Below are positions 1 through 7,908 of a stretch of DNA of 64,000 nucleotides, in pieces (the stretch's first letter is position 1; each line of letters starts with the position of its first letter). Origin of the DNA: Streptomyces sp. NBC_00224. GTDB lineage: Bacteria; Actinomycetota; Actinomycetes; Streptomycetales; Streptomycetaceae. Position numbers and translations under genes: made by a program. A model generated the notes under the pieces. That model did no database searches and was not told the origin of the DNA. It saw only the letters and a program-made list of their open reading frames with translations. The DNA is taken from positions 1-64,000 of the forward strand of contig NZ_CP108107.1 of NCBI RefSeq assembly GCF_041435195.1, read 5' to 3'.

Positions 1-17
1 TCCGCAGACACGCCGCG

Positions 18-135
18 CCGCCGCTACGCGGCGGAAACCTTGCCCCGCTCCGCGCGGCAGCGATGCCGATCGCTCCGCGATCGGCATGAGGGAGCCCGCT
101 CCGCGGTCCCCCTCAAGAATTCACTCCGTGAATTC
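18..135. repeat. Cluster of short-loop hairpins, telomere-like
   Basis: Successive hairpins share 3-nt loops. 18-34 has a 7-bp stem with loop TAC. 63-87 has a perfect 11-bp stem with loop TCC. 89-113 is an imperfect stem with loop TCC. 117-135 has a perfect 8-bp stem (GAATTCAC) with loop TCC. Rows of such trinucleotide-loop palindromes are known from Streptomyces telomeres, whose terminal hairpins carry GGA or GCA type loops. The position at the window edge fits a replicon end, but I cannot see whether the molecule ends here, and the + strand loop is TCC rather than GGA. Confidence 0.5.
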
Positions 136-160
136 CCCTGTCTGGCTAGGGAGTTAAGGC

Positions 161-193
161 TGTTGATTTCTGACCGTTTATCAGAAATCAACA
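161..193. repeat. Perfect 13-bp inverted repeat, AT-rich
   Basis: The arms at 161-173 (TGTTGATTTCTGA) and 181-193 are perfect inverted copies around a 7-nt loop. The element is far more AT-rich than its surroundings and lies between the short-loop hairpins and the first gene. It could be a terminator, a protein-binding site or a mobile-element end. No transposase is adjacent. Confidence 0.6.
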
Positions 194-262
194 TAACGAA
201 TAGTCAGCACTGAAGGTCCGGCCAGCGATCAAACCCTCCGCCGCTACTGTTGCTCCTAGGAA

Positions 263-1084
263 TCATTCGGGCGCCATGCCGACGGCCAACATGTGCGAGC
301 TCGCGGCGAGCAGGTCCGGATACGGCTCCGCCAGCCGAGCCGCCTCCAGCGCCGCGCGGAACATCGCGGTGTCCCTCACCGACTCCCCCGAGTGCTGCTC
401 GGCGCCCTTGAGTACGGCCCAGGCCGGGCCCTCGATCCCGTACACCTCCACACCACGGACACCAGCCGCCGTGAGTTCCTCGGCCAGGCCCTGAGCAGTG
501 TGGAAGTACGCGGCGGTAAAGCCCTTCCGGCCGGGCTCGTGCACGCCTGTGCCCAGGATGTCGGTAACGGCGTCCCGTACACGGTCGATGTCGAGCAGCG
601 TCGTGGCCACGTGCTCGAACAGCGAGGCGTACCGGCCGATGGCAGCCGCCGCGACCAAGCCGCCGGGCTTCACCGTCCGCAGGGCCTCGGCGAGCGCCCG
701 GTCACGGTCCTGGCGTTCCAGAAGGTGGTAGAGCGGCCCCATCAGCAGCACGACGTCGTATGAGTTGTCCAGGGCAGTGAGTTTGCGGGCGTCGCCGAGC
801 TCGGCGGTCGCCCCCGTCTTCACTGCCTGATTGACGTGGCGGGGCACGGGATCCACGACGTGGACGGTGTAGCCGTCTTGGATGAGCCACCGGGCGTGAA
901 TACCAGGGCCGCCTCCGACGTCCAGGACCGTCGCCGGGGAGGGCGGCAGATGGCGGTGCAGGATCTCCTTCGTGCGCACGAGTTCCAATAGCCCGTCGGC
1001 ACTGGAGGTGAGTCGCGTCGATTCGTCAATGGTGTCGGTGTAGAAGGCCAGAACTTCAGGTGCGACTTGGGGTTCTGGTGTCAT
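263..1084 (-). CDS. Class I SAM-dependent methyltransferase
   Basis: This 273-residue protein is a class I methyltransferase with its SAM-binding motif I, VLDVGGGPGIHARWL, at about residue 51. The acidic loop of motif II (VHVVDP) and a post-motif DVVLLMGPLYHL followed by LRTVKPGG are also present. The family transfers a methyl group from SAM to a small molecule or protein; the substrate cannot be read from sequence. The gene starts with ATG at 1084 and is divergent from the GntR gene 57 bp away. One copy of the presumed GntR operator (1101-1122) lies in that gap, so both may be controlled together. Confidence 0.85.
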   Translation of the reverse strand: MTPEPQVAPEVLAFYTDTIDESTRLTSSADGLLELVRTKEILHRHLPPSPATVLDVGGGPGIHARWLIQDGYTVHVVDPVPRHVNQAVKTGATAELGDARKLTALDNSYDVVLLMGPLYHLLERQDRDRALAEALRTVKPGGLVAAAAIGRYASLFEHVATTLLDIDRVRDAVTDILGTGVHEPGRKGFTAAYFHTAQGLAEELTAAGVRGVEVYGIEGPAWAVLKGAEQHSGESVRDTAMFRAALEAARLAEPYPDLLAASSHMLAVGMAPE

Positions 1085-1100
1085 ATCGGAGATGCTCTAT

Positions 1101-1122
1101 CTTGATCGGTCAACCTGTCCAG
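1101..1122. promoter_or_regulatory. Probable GntR operator, copy 1
   Basis: This 22-bp site matches the operator at 1917-1938 at 18 of 22 positions and has the same imperfect dyad form. It lies between the divergent methyltransferase and GntR genes, as expected for autoregulation. That GntR binds here is inference. Confidence 0.55.
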
Positions 1123-1140
1123 TCTCTGAGGAGTTTCCCC

Positions 1141-1869
1141 ATGGTCGCCCTCAAGTACGAACTGATCGCCGACTCGTTGCGCCAGCGAATCGCTGACGGC
1201 GAGTTCACTCCCGACGATCTATTGCCCTCTCAAAGGGACTTGAGTATGCAGTGGAACGTCAGTCGGGCCACGGTGATCAAGGCGTACGACGTCCTGATAC
1301 AGGACGGCCTGGTCGTCGCCCGGCAAGGACAGGGCTTTCGGGTCACCACGACGCCGCTGGCGCGCCCGGCCGGCGGAAGGAAGGCCGGGACTGCCCGGAC
1401 AGCAGGCGGGCGCGCCTTCCAGATCGTCGGCACTCCCGCGCGATACGTCCCACCGGGCCATGTCGCCGCCGCTCTCGGCCTCCGTGACGGGGAGTCGGCG
1501 CTGCGCCGTGACCGACTGGTCCAACTCACGGACGGCTCGCCGTTCTCCCTCGTACAGGCATGGTTCCCGCTGGAGGTCGCAGATCTGTGCCCGCGGCTGG
1601 CGGGGACAAAGCAGATCTTGGAAGGAACGACTCGCTACGTCACCCGTATGACGGGCCGAACGGTGTCGCGCGGGGTGGACATCAAGACCGTGCGGCTTGG
1701 GACGGCGGAAGAGGGAGCCTTGCTGGAGCGGGCACTGCCGTTCTCTGTCGCGGTGCTGCTGCACACCGCGTACGACCAGGAGGAACGCGCCGTGGTGGTC
1801 GAGAACGGCGTCACGCCTGGAGACCTCTGGGAAGAGACCGATACGTACTCAATGCACAACGTCAAGTAA
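1141..1869 (+). CDS. GntR-family (HutC type) transcriptional regulator
   Basis: The 242-residue protein has an N-terminal GntR winged helix (residues about 5-70; LPSQRDLSMQWNVSRATV is the recognition region) and a C-terminal UTRA-like effector domain beginning near residue 95. I chose ATG 1141 because GAGGAG sits 7 nt upstream; the frame is open further upstream but without a ribosome site. HutC-type regulators, including KorSA-like proteins of Streptomyces plasmids, repress promoters until a small ligand binds. Two similar 22-bp palindromes, upstream of this gene and of the next one, are its likely targets. Confidence 0.88.
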   Translation: MVALKYELIADSLRQRIADGEFTPDDLLPSQRDLSMQWNVSRATVIKAYDVLIQDGLVVARQGQGFRVTTTPLARPAGGRKAGTARTAGGRAFQIVGTPARYVPPGHVAAALGLRDGESALRRDRLVQLTDGSPFSLVQAWFPLEVADLCPRLAGTKQILEGTTRYVTRMTGRTVSRGVDIKTVRLGTAEEGALLERALPFSVAVLLHTAYDQEERAVVVENGVTPGDLWEETDTYSMHNVK

Positions 1870-1912
1870 CGCCTCGTCATATGTCATACAAGGTACGCTT
1901 GTTGACGGCCTG

Positions 1913-1944
1913 TTGACTGGACCGGTCCACCGGTCCAGTATGTT
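1913..1944 (+). promoter_or_regulatory. Promoter with embedded GntR-type operator, copy 2
   Basis: Two perfect 10-bp arms, CTGGACCGGT (1917-1926) and its complement (1929-1938), are separated by 2 bp. They lie between a TTGACT -35-like hexamer (1913-1918) and a TATGTT -10-like hexamer (1939-1944; spacing of 20 bp is long). A repressor bound here would block the promoter of the gene at 1998. The arms resemble the site at 1101-1122. Confidence 0.6.
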
Positions 1945-1997
1945 GCTTGCGGCCCCACCGCGAGTCACAGACCACCGCTTCGGCAAGGAGCAGACCC

Positions 1998-2546
1998 ATG
2001 AGGAAACCGTCATCCGCCGCAGAGCCGACGCTCCTGGGAAGTCCCGGACCTGAGGTCCCTGCCGTCGCCGGCGCTGACAGAGCGGTATCAGACTGGCTTG
2101 CGGCCTCCCTGGACAATCCGGCGAAGGCCCACCGCGAGTGGGATAGCGGCGTCGCCCTGCTGCGCACCGGCCTGACCTTCGACGCGATCCGTATCCCGGC
2201 CCCGGTCATTCACGCAGCCGCAGCCAGCGAAGACCCCGACACCGTCAGCGCGTTCCTCGCCGACAACCTCAACCAGGGCGCCGTCATCCACGACGCCTAC
2301 ACCGTCGGTGTCTCCTACTACGCCCTCGTCCCCGCAGGCACCCACGCCAACTGGCGGACCTCCGGCACCCCTTGCCTGCCACCTGGCACATGGCTCGGTG
2401 TGCCACACCCCAGCCGCACCGCCCGGCCCGGACCCTACTGGGCACTCCCACCCCACAGCCCAGGCGACCTCTGCACACCACTCGCCCTCGTCACACTCAT
2501 CGCCGTCGGCCACATCCAACTCCACCAGCTATCGATGCCGTCCTGA
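1998..2546 (+). CDS. Conserved Streptomyces hypothetical protein
   Basis: I do not recognise a named domain in this 182-residue protein. It has no signal peptide or membrane segment. The C-terminal third contains GVPHPSRTARPGPYW and PGDLC, a pattern I associate with small hypothetical proteins found near plasmid-type regulators in Streptomyces. Start ATG 1998 has AAGGAG 7 nt upstream. The gene follows the GntR gene and has the palindromic operator in its promoter, so it is probably the main target of that regulator. Confidence 0.65.
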   Translation: MRKPSSAAEPTLLGSPGPEVPAVAGADRAVSDWLAASLDNPAKAHREWDSGVALLRTGLTFDAIRIPAPVIHAAAASEDPDTVSAFLADNLNQGAVIHDAYTVGVSYYALVPAGTHANWRTSGTPCLPPGTWLGVPHPSRTARPGPYWALPPHSPGDLCTPLALVTLIAVGHIQLHQLSMPS

Positions 2547-2682
2547 CAACCACTGCACTGGTTACGAGGTGACCTGCGTTGGTTCAATTCCGCGCCATGA
2601 TTCAGGCGTACGGACGGCTCGTACGAGCAGGCTGCTCCCGCTGATCGCCGAGCGCCTGAACCCCGGCGGAGTCCTGTGACGC
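2547..2682. other. Short intergenic stretch without clear features
   Basis: No convincing gene is seen. A tRNA T-loop-like string (GGTTCAATTCC near 2582) occurs, but it does not sit in a foldable tRNA. Confidence 0.4.
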
Positions 2683-2916
2683 TCACCGGACCACCTCCCC
2701 ACCGGGCCACATCTGGTGGTCGGGGTGGCGGGTGATCTCGGCGGTCGCCCGCCGGACCCGCTGGTGCTCCCGGTCCTGGCGGGCCACCTCACGATCAGCA
2801 CGCCACGCGTCGCAGAGATCGCATCCCGGCGCACCGGCGCCCAACACCACGGAACGCGAAGGGCAATACCCTCTCCGCCCCCACATCCACGACGACTTCT
2901 GGTCCGCCCCCGCCAC
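2683..2916 (-). CDS. Small CxxC protein, hypothetical
   Basis: This 77-residue reading frame has CDLCDAWRADREVARQD followed by a charged helix and EITRHPDHQ. It recalls a family of small Streptomyces proteins with one CxxC pair, an arginine-rich helix and a terminal His-Pro motif, often found near GntR-type regulators. Codon bias in this frame is acceptable and no better frame overlaps it. The start is uncertain, since a GTG at the VVLGAGAPG segment is also possible. Function unknown. Confidence 0.45.
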   Translation of the reverse strand: MAGADQKSSWMWGRRGYCPSRSVVLGAGAPGCDLCDAWRADREVARQDREHQRVRRATAEITRHPDHQMWPGGEVVR

Positions 2917-3055
2917 GGGCGGCCCGAGCCCTCAGAGACCCTCCCCCAACTCCGGGCGATAGAGCCCCCGTTACCGTTTTCCTGGCCCCGCAATGGCGCC
3001 TCCGGCCTTCGGGCCCGGCCCAGGGTGACGAAGAGGGTGGCCGGGAGTTCAGCGG

Positions 3056-3583
3056 CTAGTGCCAGGTCTGGAAGGGGCTCCTGGGGTTGTGGGTGCCGCA
3101 GGGGAAGGTGCGCAGGTGGTGGGCGGGGCTGTCGTCCAGGCACAGGCCCGTTGCCTGGTTCTTGAACTCGACGGCTCCGTCCGGGTAGCGGTGGACGATC
3201 CAGCTCTGGTCCTTGGCCTTGTCGCAGGGGTGGGGTGCGGCCTTGCCCCGGGGGTAGTCGGTGAGGCAGAGCCTGGTCTTGGAGTTCCGCAGTTCACGGG
3301 TGCCGTCAGCCCAGGGGTGGACGTTCCACTTCTGGTGGGTGTTGCCCTGGATGCAGGTGTACGTACGGACGCCGCTGGTCTCGCTGTCGTCCAGGCACGC
3401 CGAGGTCGCGGCGTTGCGGAAGGTCTGGACGCTGTCCGCCGCCTCGGCCGGTGCCGCTGCTTCAGCGGTGACACCGGCCGAGGCCAGAGCGGTGGCGAGC
3501 AGGACGCCTGCCAGGGCCGCCCGGATCCGGGTCCTGTTCGTGATCGTGTGCGTGTGCGTGCTGCTGTTCGTGGTGGTGGTCAT
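3056..3583 (-). CDS. Secreted ricin-type beta-trefoil lectin-like protein
   Basis: The 175-residue product has an N-terminal signal peptide (hydrophobic AALAGVLLATALASAGV, cleavage near residue 45) followed by one ricin-type beta-trefoil domain. Three QxW-type repeats are visible as HQKWNV, DQSWIV and FQTWH, each preceded by a CLDD/CLTD segment. Such domains bind galactose-type or other sugars. No catalytic domain is attached, so this is a free-standing secreted lectin. Start ATG 3583 has AAGGAC 6 nt upstream. The same fold ends the HTH-TM protein at 4710, suggesting a related role. Confidence 0.85.
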   Translation of the reverse strand: MTTTTNSSTHTHTITNRTRIRAALAGVLLATALASAGVTAEAAAPAEAADSVQTFRNAATSACLDDSETSGVRTYTCIQGNTHQKWNVHPWADGTRELRNSKTRLCLTDYPRGKAAPHPCDKAKDQSWIVHRYPDGAVEFKNQATGLCLDDSPAHHLRTFPCGTHNPRSPFQTWH

Positions 3584-3732
3584 TGTTGGTCCTTGTCGTT
3601 GTGACAGGTGTCTGTCGCGGTTCGGGGCGCTCCCGCCTCGCTGTTTTCGGCGGGGCGGGAGCGGGCCTTGCGCGGCGTGGCAGGCGATTGCCGTGCGGTG
3701 CCGTGAGACGGTGCGGGGATCCGGCGGGCAGG

Positions 3733-4338
3733 TCAGCCCGTGATGTTGACGGGGCGGTAGGCGTGGTAGCCGTCGCGGCCGTTCACGCCGTACGAGTGCT
3801 GCTTCCAGCGGGTTCCTACGCCGCCGGCCTGCTCGTAGGACTTGTAGACGGTGTGCGTGTTGTTGGCCCAGCCGTCGAAGATGACGACGTGGCGCTCGTC
3901 GGCGCTGTTGCTGTTGGCCTTGATGACCAGGTCGCCGGGGGCGAGCTGACTCATGGCGATGGGGCGGGTGTAGGCGCTCTTCTTGAGCTGGACGGTGTTG
4001 GGGCCGGGCATGGACAGGCCGAGGGCCATGGAGGCGTAGCCGGAGCAGTCCTGCCGGTAGCCGCCCTTCCAGTACTTGTTCTGGAAGTACGGCACGGGCC
4101 GTCCGTTGTTGGCGGTCAGCCAGGTCTTCGCCCGCTCCAGTACCTGTGCGCGGCTGATGCTAGGAGCGGCCTGGGTGAACTGGCTGTGCGGGGAAGGGGC
4201 GCTGATCGTCCGGGTCGCCGTGGGCGGCGCCGCCGGCGCCGAGGGGGCGGTCAGCGCGGCTGAGCCGACGCAGACTGCGGCGGTCAACGCCGCCATGCCC
4301 CAGCGGCGGGTGGTGTTCTTGGAGATGTTCTTGGACAC
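3733..4338 (-). CDS. Secreted NlpC/P60-like putative cell-wall hydrolase
   Basis: This 201-residue protein has a signal peptide (RRWGMAALTAAVCVGSAAL) and a C-terminal papain-like domain. QDCSGYASMALG near residue 95 supplies the presumed catalytic Cys, and DERHVVIFDGW near residue 150 the His. NlpC/P60-like enzymes usually cut peptidoglycan stem peptides. Start is GTG at 4338 with GGAGAA upstream. It is transcribed in the same direction as the secreted lectin at 3056, about 150 bp away. Substrate is unproven, and the domain is diverged from classic P60. Confidence 0.75.
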   Translation of the reverse strand: MSKNISKNTTRRWGMAALTAAVCVGSAALTAPSAPAAPPTATRTISAPSPHSQFTQAAPSISRAQVLERAKTWLTANNGRPVPYFQNKYWKGGYRQDCSGYASMALGLSMPGPNTVQLKKSAYTRPIAMSQLAPGDLVIKANSNSADERHVVIFDGWANNTHTVYKSYEQAGGVGTRWKQHSYGVNGRDGYHAYRPVNITG

Positions 4339-4709
4339 GCTGGTTCTCCGACTTCTCGTAGGGAAACACGCCGGTCGGCAGGGAAGTGCGACCGGTCGGA
4401 GGCGCGCGGGCTCGGGTGATGCTCGGTTGCCGGCCCTGGCAGGTGAGGAAGTGGGCTCTTTCGCCCCTCACCCGCCGTCACGCCCAGGCCCTCGCCCTCG
4501 CCGCGAGCGCAGGGGTTCCCGCGGTCTCATGGGTGGCGAAGGGGGGGTGATGAGGAGTCTGCGGGGGCGTGTCGGGGTGCGGCAAGGTTGTCCCGGTTGC
4601 TTCACCAATGTCGGGATCCCTAGGCTTCTGACCTGCTGGGACATGACCATCCCGGGACAAGCGCGGCGGGCCGCAGGACCATGCGCGCGGCGGGCCGGAA
4701 GGGGCGAAC
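4339..4709. promoter_or_regulatory. Divergent intergenic region with 9-bp inverted repeat
   Basis: No gene is seen in this gap. TTGTCCCGG at 4588-4596 is repeated in inverse at 4652-4660, with a further TGGGACA at 4637. The repeats lie upstream of the HTH-lectin gene and could be its operator. Confidence 0.4.
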
Positions 4710-5564
4710 ATGACGGGCGTCGACGGGCAGCAGGCCAGTGCGGTCAAGCAACTGGCGCGGGCGCTCAAGGAACTGCAGCAGCGGTCCGGGCGCACGCTGC
4801 GTTCTCTGGAGGCGGAAGTGATGGCCAGCGACTCCTCGCTGTCGCGCTATCTGACGGGCAGTACGGTCCCGCCGTGGGCCACGGTCGAGGCTCTGTGCCG
4901 GGCCCTGGAGGTGGATCCCGCGGAGTACCGGCTGCTGTGGGACGCGGCGAACCGCTCCCAGCCCAAGCCGCCCGGAGCCCCCGGACCCGCCGCCGCACCG
5001 GGGCCGAGGTGGCGGCCGCGCCTGGCCGGGACCCGGGCCCGCGGCCGCTGGGCCTGGGGGGCTTGGGGCGCCTTCGTCGGCCTGCTGCTCGGCGCCGTAC
5101 TCGCCTCGTCCGTCCTGCTCACCGACTCAGCGCCGGAGCGGAAGCCGCCGCAGGCGCAGCCGGCGGCCCAGGAGGCCCCGCGCGGGGCGCCGGCATCGCA
5201 CGACGAGGTCCGCACCTTCATCAGCCGCGCAACGGGAAACAGCCTGGACCACAGCCTCGACAAGGGGTTGCGCTTGTACGGGCCCAACGGAATGAGCTAC
5301 CAGCGCTGGACCGTTCACCCGCTGCCCGACGGCGCCAGCCAACTGCGCAACCACGCCACGGGAGCCTGCCTGGACAGCAGCGGCTCCGGATTCGACGCCC
5401 GCGCCTGCGGCGGGGCCGCGTCCCAGAAGTGGTCGCTCACCCGGTGGGCCGACGAGTCGGTCCAGATCAGGAGCCGCACCACCGGCGCATGCCTGGACGA
5501 CGGCGGCAACGCCGGGCTGCGCGCCCTGCCCTGCAACCGCTCCGCATCGCAGAGATGGGGCTGA
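4710..5564 (+). CDS. Membrane HTH-ricin lectin fusion protein
   Basis: This 284-residue protein joins three modules. Residues about 8-75 form an XRE-type helix-turn-helix (LRSLEAEVMASDSSLSRYLTG). A single membrane segment follows near residues 115-135 (AFVGLLLGAVLASSVLL). From about residue 165 to the end is a ricin-type trefoil with QRW, QKW and QRW repeats. The HTH would be cytoplasmic and the lectin extracytoplasmic, suggesting a one-component sensor that reads an external sugar or wall polymer. A trefoil also makes up the secreted protein encoded divergently at 3056. Sugar and target genes are unknown. Confidence 0.85.
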   Translation: MTGVDGQQASAVKQLARALKELQQRSGRTLRSLEAEVMASDSSLSRYLTGSTVPPWATVEALCRALEVDPAEYRLLWDAANRSQPKPPGAPGPAAAPGPRWRPRLAGTRARGRWAWGAWGAFVGLLLGAVLASSVLLTDSAPERKPPQAQPAAQEAPRGAPASHDEVRTFISRATGNSLDHSLDKGLRLYGPNGMSYQRWTVHPLPDGASQLRNHATGACLDSSGSGFDARACGGAASQKWSLTRWADESVQIRSRTTGACLDDGGNAGLRALPCNRSASQRWG

Positions 5565-5581
5565 CGCGCTGACGGGGCGGT

Positions 5582-6940
5582 TCAGGCGACTTCGGCGCTG
5601 TCCAGCTCCGCGTAGTTCTCGCCCTTGGACAGGCGCACGGTGTTCCAGCCTCCGCGCAGGTCGAGGGCGACAGCCGACTTCTCCCAGTGGTCCCAGCCGT
5701 GGTGCGGATAGGTCACGGCACCGGCGGCTCTGCCGTTGACCGTCAGGCCGTGCGAGGCGGGGGCCGGGGCGTCCGCGCCGTCCCGGGAGCCGTTGGCGTA
5801 CCGCACCCAGAGAGTGTGGGGGCCCGCCGACGCGGCGAACACGGTGAACTCGACGAAGCTGTCCGGGTAGTCGATGTGGCCGACGGCCCGCCCGTCGAGC
5901 GCACCGGCGGCCTCGCGGACGGCCGCGTGGTTCACCCGGGCGTTCTCCGCCTGGTAGACCACCTTGCTGCCCCGGACCACGGGGTAGCCGTTCGCGAAGC
6001 CCAGATCCGCCGCGTACATGACGCGCCGCCGTGTGCCGTCGTCCCGCCAGCCGTGGAAGACGATCCGGTCCTGCCCGTCCGGCCCGGTCACCACGTCCTG
6101 GCCGCCGGGGCCGCGTACCGCGCCGTCGAAGGACGCCGTGGTCATCAGGGGTACGTCCGCCTTGGTGTACGGGCCGGTGAGGGCGGCCGCCACGGCGTAG
6201 CCGGTCTTGTACTGGTCCTCGCCGTAGAAGTCGGCCGAGTAGAACAGCACATAGTGGCCGTCCCGCTTGACGAGGGTGGGGGCCTCGACCACCTTCCACT
6301 CCCACTCGCGGTCCTGCCTGATGAGCCCGATGGGCTCGCCTTCCGTACGGGTACCGTCCCAGGAGACGGCCTGGAGGTGGATCCAGGTCTCCATCTCGCA
6401 GCAGTTGCCGTCGTTCTTCCACAGGAGGTAGCGCCGGCCGTTCTCCGTGTAGCTCGCGGCGTCGATCGCACCGCCCCGGTCGGCCGGGCACACCAGCGGC
6501 TTGTCTCCCACGGGGCGGAACGGGCCGTCGGGGGAGGCGGCCAGGGCCACGCCGATGCACTGTCTGTCGCCGGCACGGTCGTGGGCGGTGTAGTGCATGG
6601 TGAAACCGTGGCCGTTGTCGAAGACCTCGGGAGCCCACACCAGTTTGTGGTCCGGCTCCGCCCACGCCCCGACCTCGGGCAGCGCCGCAGGCCCGGCCAT
6701 CGACCAGTGCACCAGGTCCCGGGAGGTGGCGTGCTGGATGTACGTGCTGCCGTCATTGCTCGCGTAGGCGTGGTACGTGCTGCCCACCTTCACGATGTCC
6801 GGGTCGGCGAATTCCCGGTCGAGGACGGGGACCGCCGCACCGGTCCCCGCCGGAGCCGCAGGCGGGGCCCCGACCTCGAACGCGACGGCGGCCAGCACCG
6901 CGAGACAACGTCCGAACCGGCGCACGCCCGAGGAAAACAC
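5582..6940 (-). CDS. Secreted GH43-like glycoside hydrolase with CBM
   Basis: The 452-residue protein starts with a signal peptide and continues with a five-bladed propeller of GH43 type. FADPDIVK gives the expected general base Asp and VVEAPTLVK the acid Glu. From about residue 320 (VYQAENARVN) a carbohydrate-binding module of CBM6/35 type follows. GH43 enzymes usually act on arabinan, xylan or galactan. GTG 6940 is chosen because GGAG lies 8 nt upstream and the signal peptide begins there; the frame is open to 7066 without a better start. It is convergent with the HTH-lectin gene. Confidence 0.83.
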   Translation of the reverse strand: MFSSGVRRFGRCLAVLAAVAFEVGAPPAAPAGTGAAVPVLDREFADPDIVKVGSTYHAYASNDGSTYIQHATSRDLVHWSMAGPAALPEVGAWAEPDHKLVWAPEVFDNGHGFTMHYTAHDRAGDRQCIGVALAASPDGPFRPVGDKPLVCPADRGGAIDAASYTENGRRYLLWKNDGNCCEMETWIHLQAVSWDGTRTEGEPIGLIRQDREWEWKVVEAPTLVKRDGHYVLFYSADFYGEDQYKTGYAVAAALTGPYTKADVPLMTTASFDGAVRGPGGQDVVTGPDGQDRIVFHGWRDDGTRRRVMYAADLGFANGYPVVRGSKVVYQAENARVNHAAVREAAGALDGRAVGHIDYPDSFVEFTVFAASAGPHTLWVRYANGSRDGADAPAPASHGLTVNGRAAGAVTYPHHGWDHWEKSAVALDLRGGWNTVRLSKGENYAELDSAEVA

Positions 6941-7190
6941 GTTCTCGACTCCTTCGCACAGGACCTGTTCGTCCGATTCGCACAGGACCTGCCCGCCCGA
7001 AAGCGGAAAGCCGGCGGGCACGGCGGTACCCGCCTCGCGCCACTGGTGAACGACGCAGCCCCGCACGGGTAATGCCCGGTGCCCGGATGGTCGGCGCGCC
7101 TACTGGCGGGCTCGCCGAGCCGGGCGGGCGCTCGCCGACGGGACCGCGAGATCGTCCTCTCCCCCGGCTGTCCCGTCGTACGATCTTCGA

Positions 7191-7892
7191 ATGGTCAAGC
7201 GCAAGGTGGAACGACGAGCCCGGAAGATCCTGGGCGAGGACCCTGTAGCCCTCGTGTGGTGCGGCATAGGCAAGGCGATCCCGACGCCGCCCAAGGACGT
7301 CCACCGAGCGGCGGGAAAGGGACGGCTCAAGGGGCGACACCACTGGCTCCTCTACGTGGGCGCCGTACTGGGGTTCTTCATCATCATCCCGTGGTACCTC
7401 CTCGACACGCTGGGCAAGAAGATCGACGGGCATCCCAGCTCCAGGCCCGCACAGGGCCGGCAAGTCCGACAGACGACCGAGGGCGACACCCGCCCGCCGA
7501 CGCCGCCGACGCCGACGCCGACGACAACGGCCGACCGGGACCCGGCCGAGGGAGTCTTCGACGGAGACTGGAGCCTGACCGCCGGCCAACTACTACTGCG
7601 CTGGTACTCGCAGTCCCCCAACCCGCGACGCCTCGTCCTGCTGGCTCGGGACCGGATCTGCGTGGCCGCCTCACCCCGCCGCCATCTGTCGCCCACCAAG
7701 GCCGACGACTTCCAGATTGTGACGGAGTTCAGCCACCACGAGGCGCGCATCGAAGCGGAGACCGGTCAACCACGCGGTTTCGCGACCTTCCGCATCCACT
7801 TCGCCGACAGTTCATGGCTGGAACTCCGCCAGCTCGCCACACCCCAAGACGCGGACCACTTCCTCAGCACTGCCGGCGCTGCCGGCGGCTGA
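7191..7892 (+). CDS. Hypothetical single-pass membrane protein
   Basis: This 233-residue protein has a basic N-terminus, one strong membrane helix near residues 50-70 (WLLYVGAVLGFFIIIPWYLL), a proline/threonine-rich linker (PTPPTPTPTTTA) and a C-terminal globular part with no domain I recognise. The latter contains LLLRWYSQSPNPRRLVLLAR and may fold as a PH-like beta sandwich, which is a guess. The gene stands alone and is convergent with the lipoprotein gene at 7909. Confidence 0.7.
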   Translation: MVKRKVERRARKILGEDPVALVWCGIGKAIPTPPKDVHRAAGKGRLKGRHHWLLYVGAVLGFFIIIPWYLLDTLGKKIDGHPSSRPAQGRQVRQTTEGDTRPPTPPTPTPTTTADRDPAEGVFDGDWSLTAGQLLLRWYSQSPNPRRLVLLARDRICVAASPRRHLSPTKADDFQIVTEFSHHEARIEAETGQPRGFATFRIHFADSSWLELRQLATPQDADHFLSTAGAAGG

Positions 7893-7908
7893 CACCGGAA
7901 CATGGGTC

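Noticed and set aside
2575..2600. tRNA T-loop-like string GGTTCAATTCC as a tRNA end or att site
   Set aside because: The flanking bases do not pair as a T stem or acceptor stem, and no integrase or matching repeat is seen.
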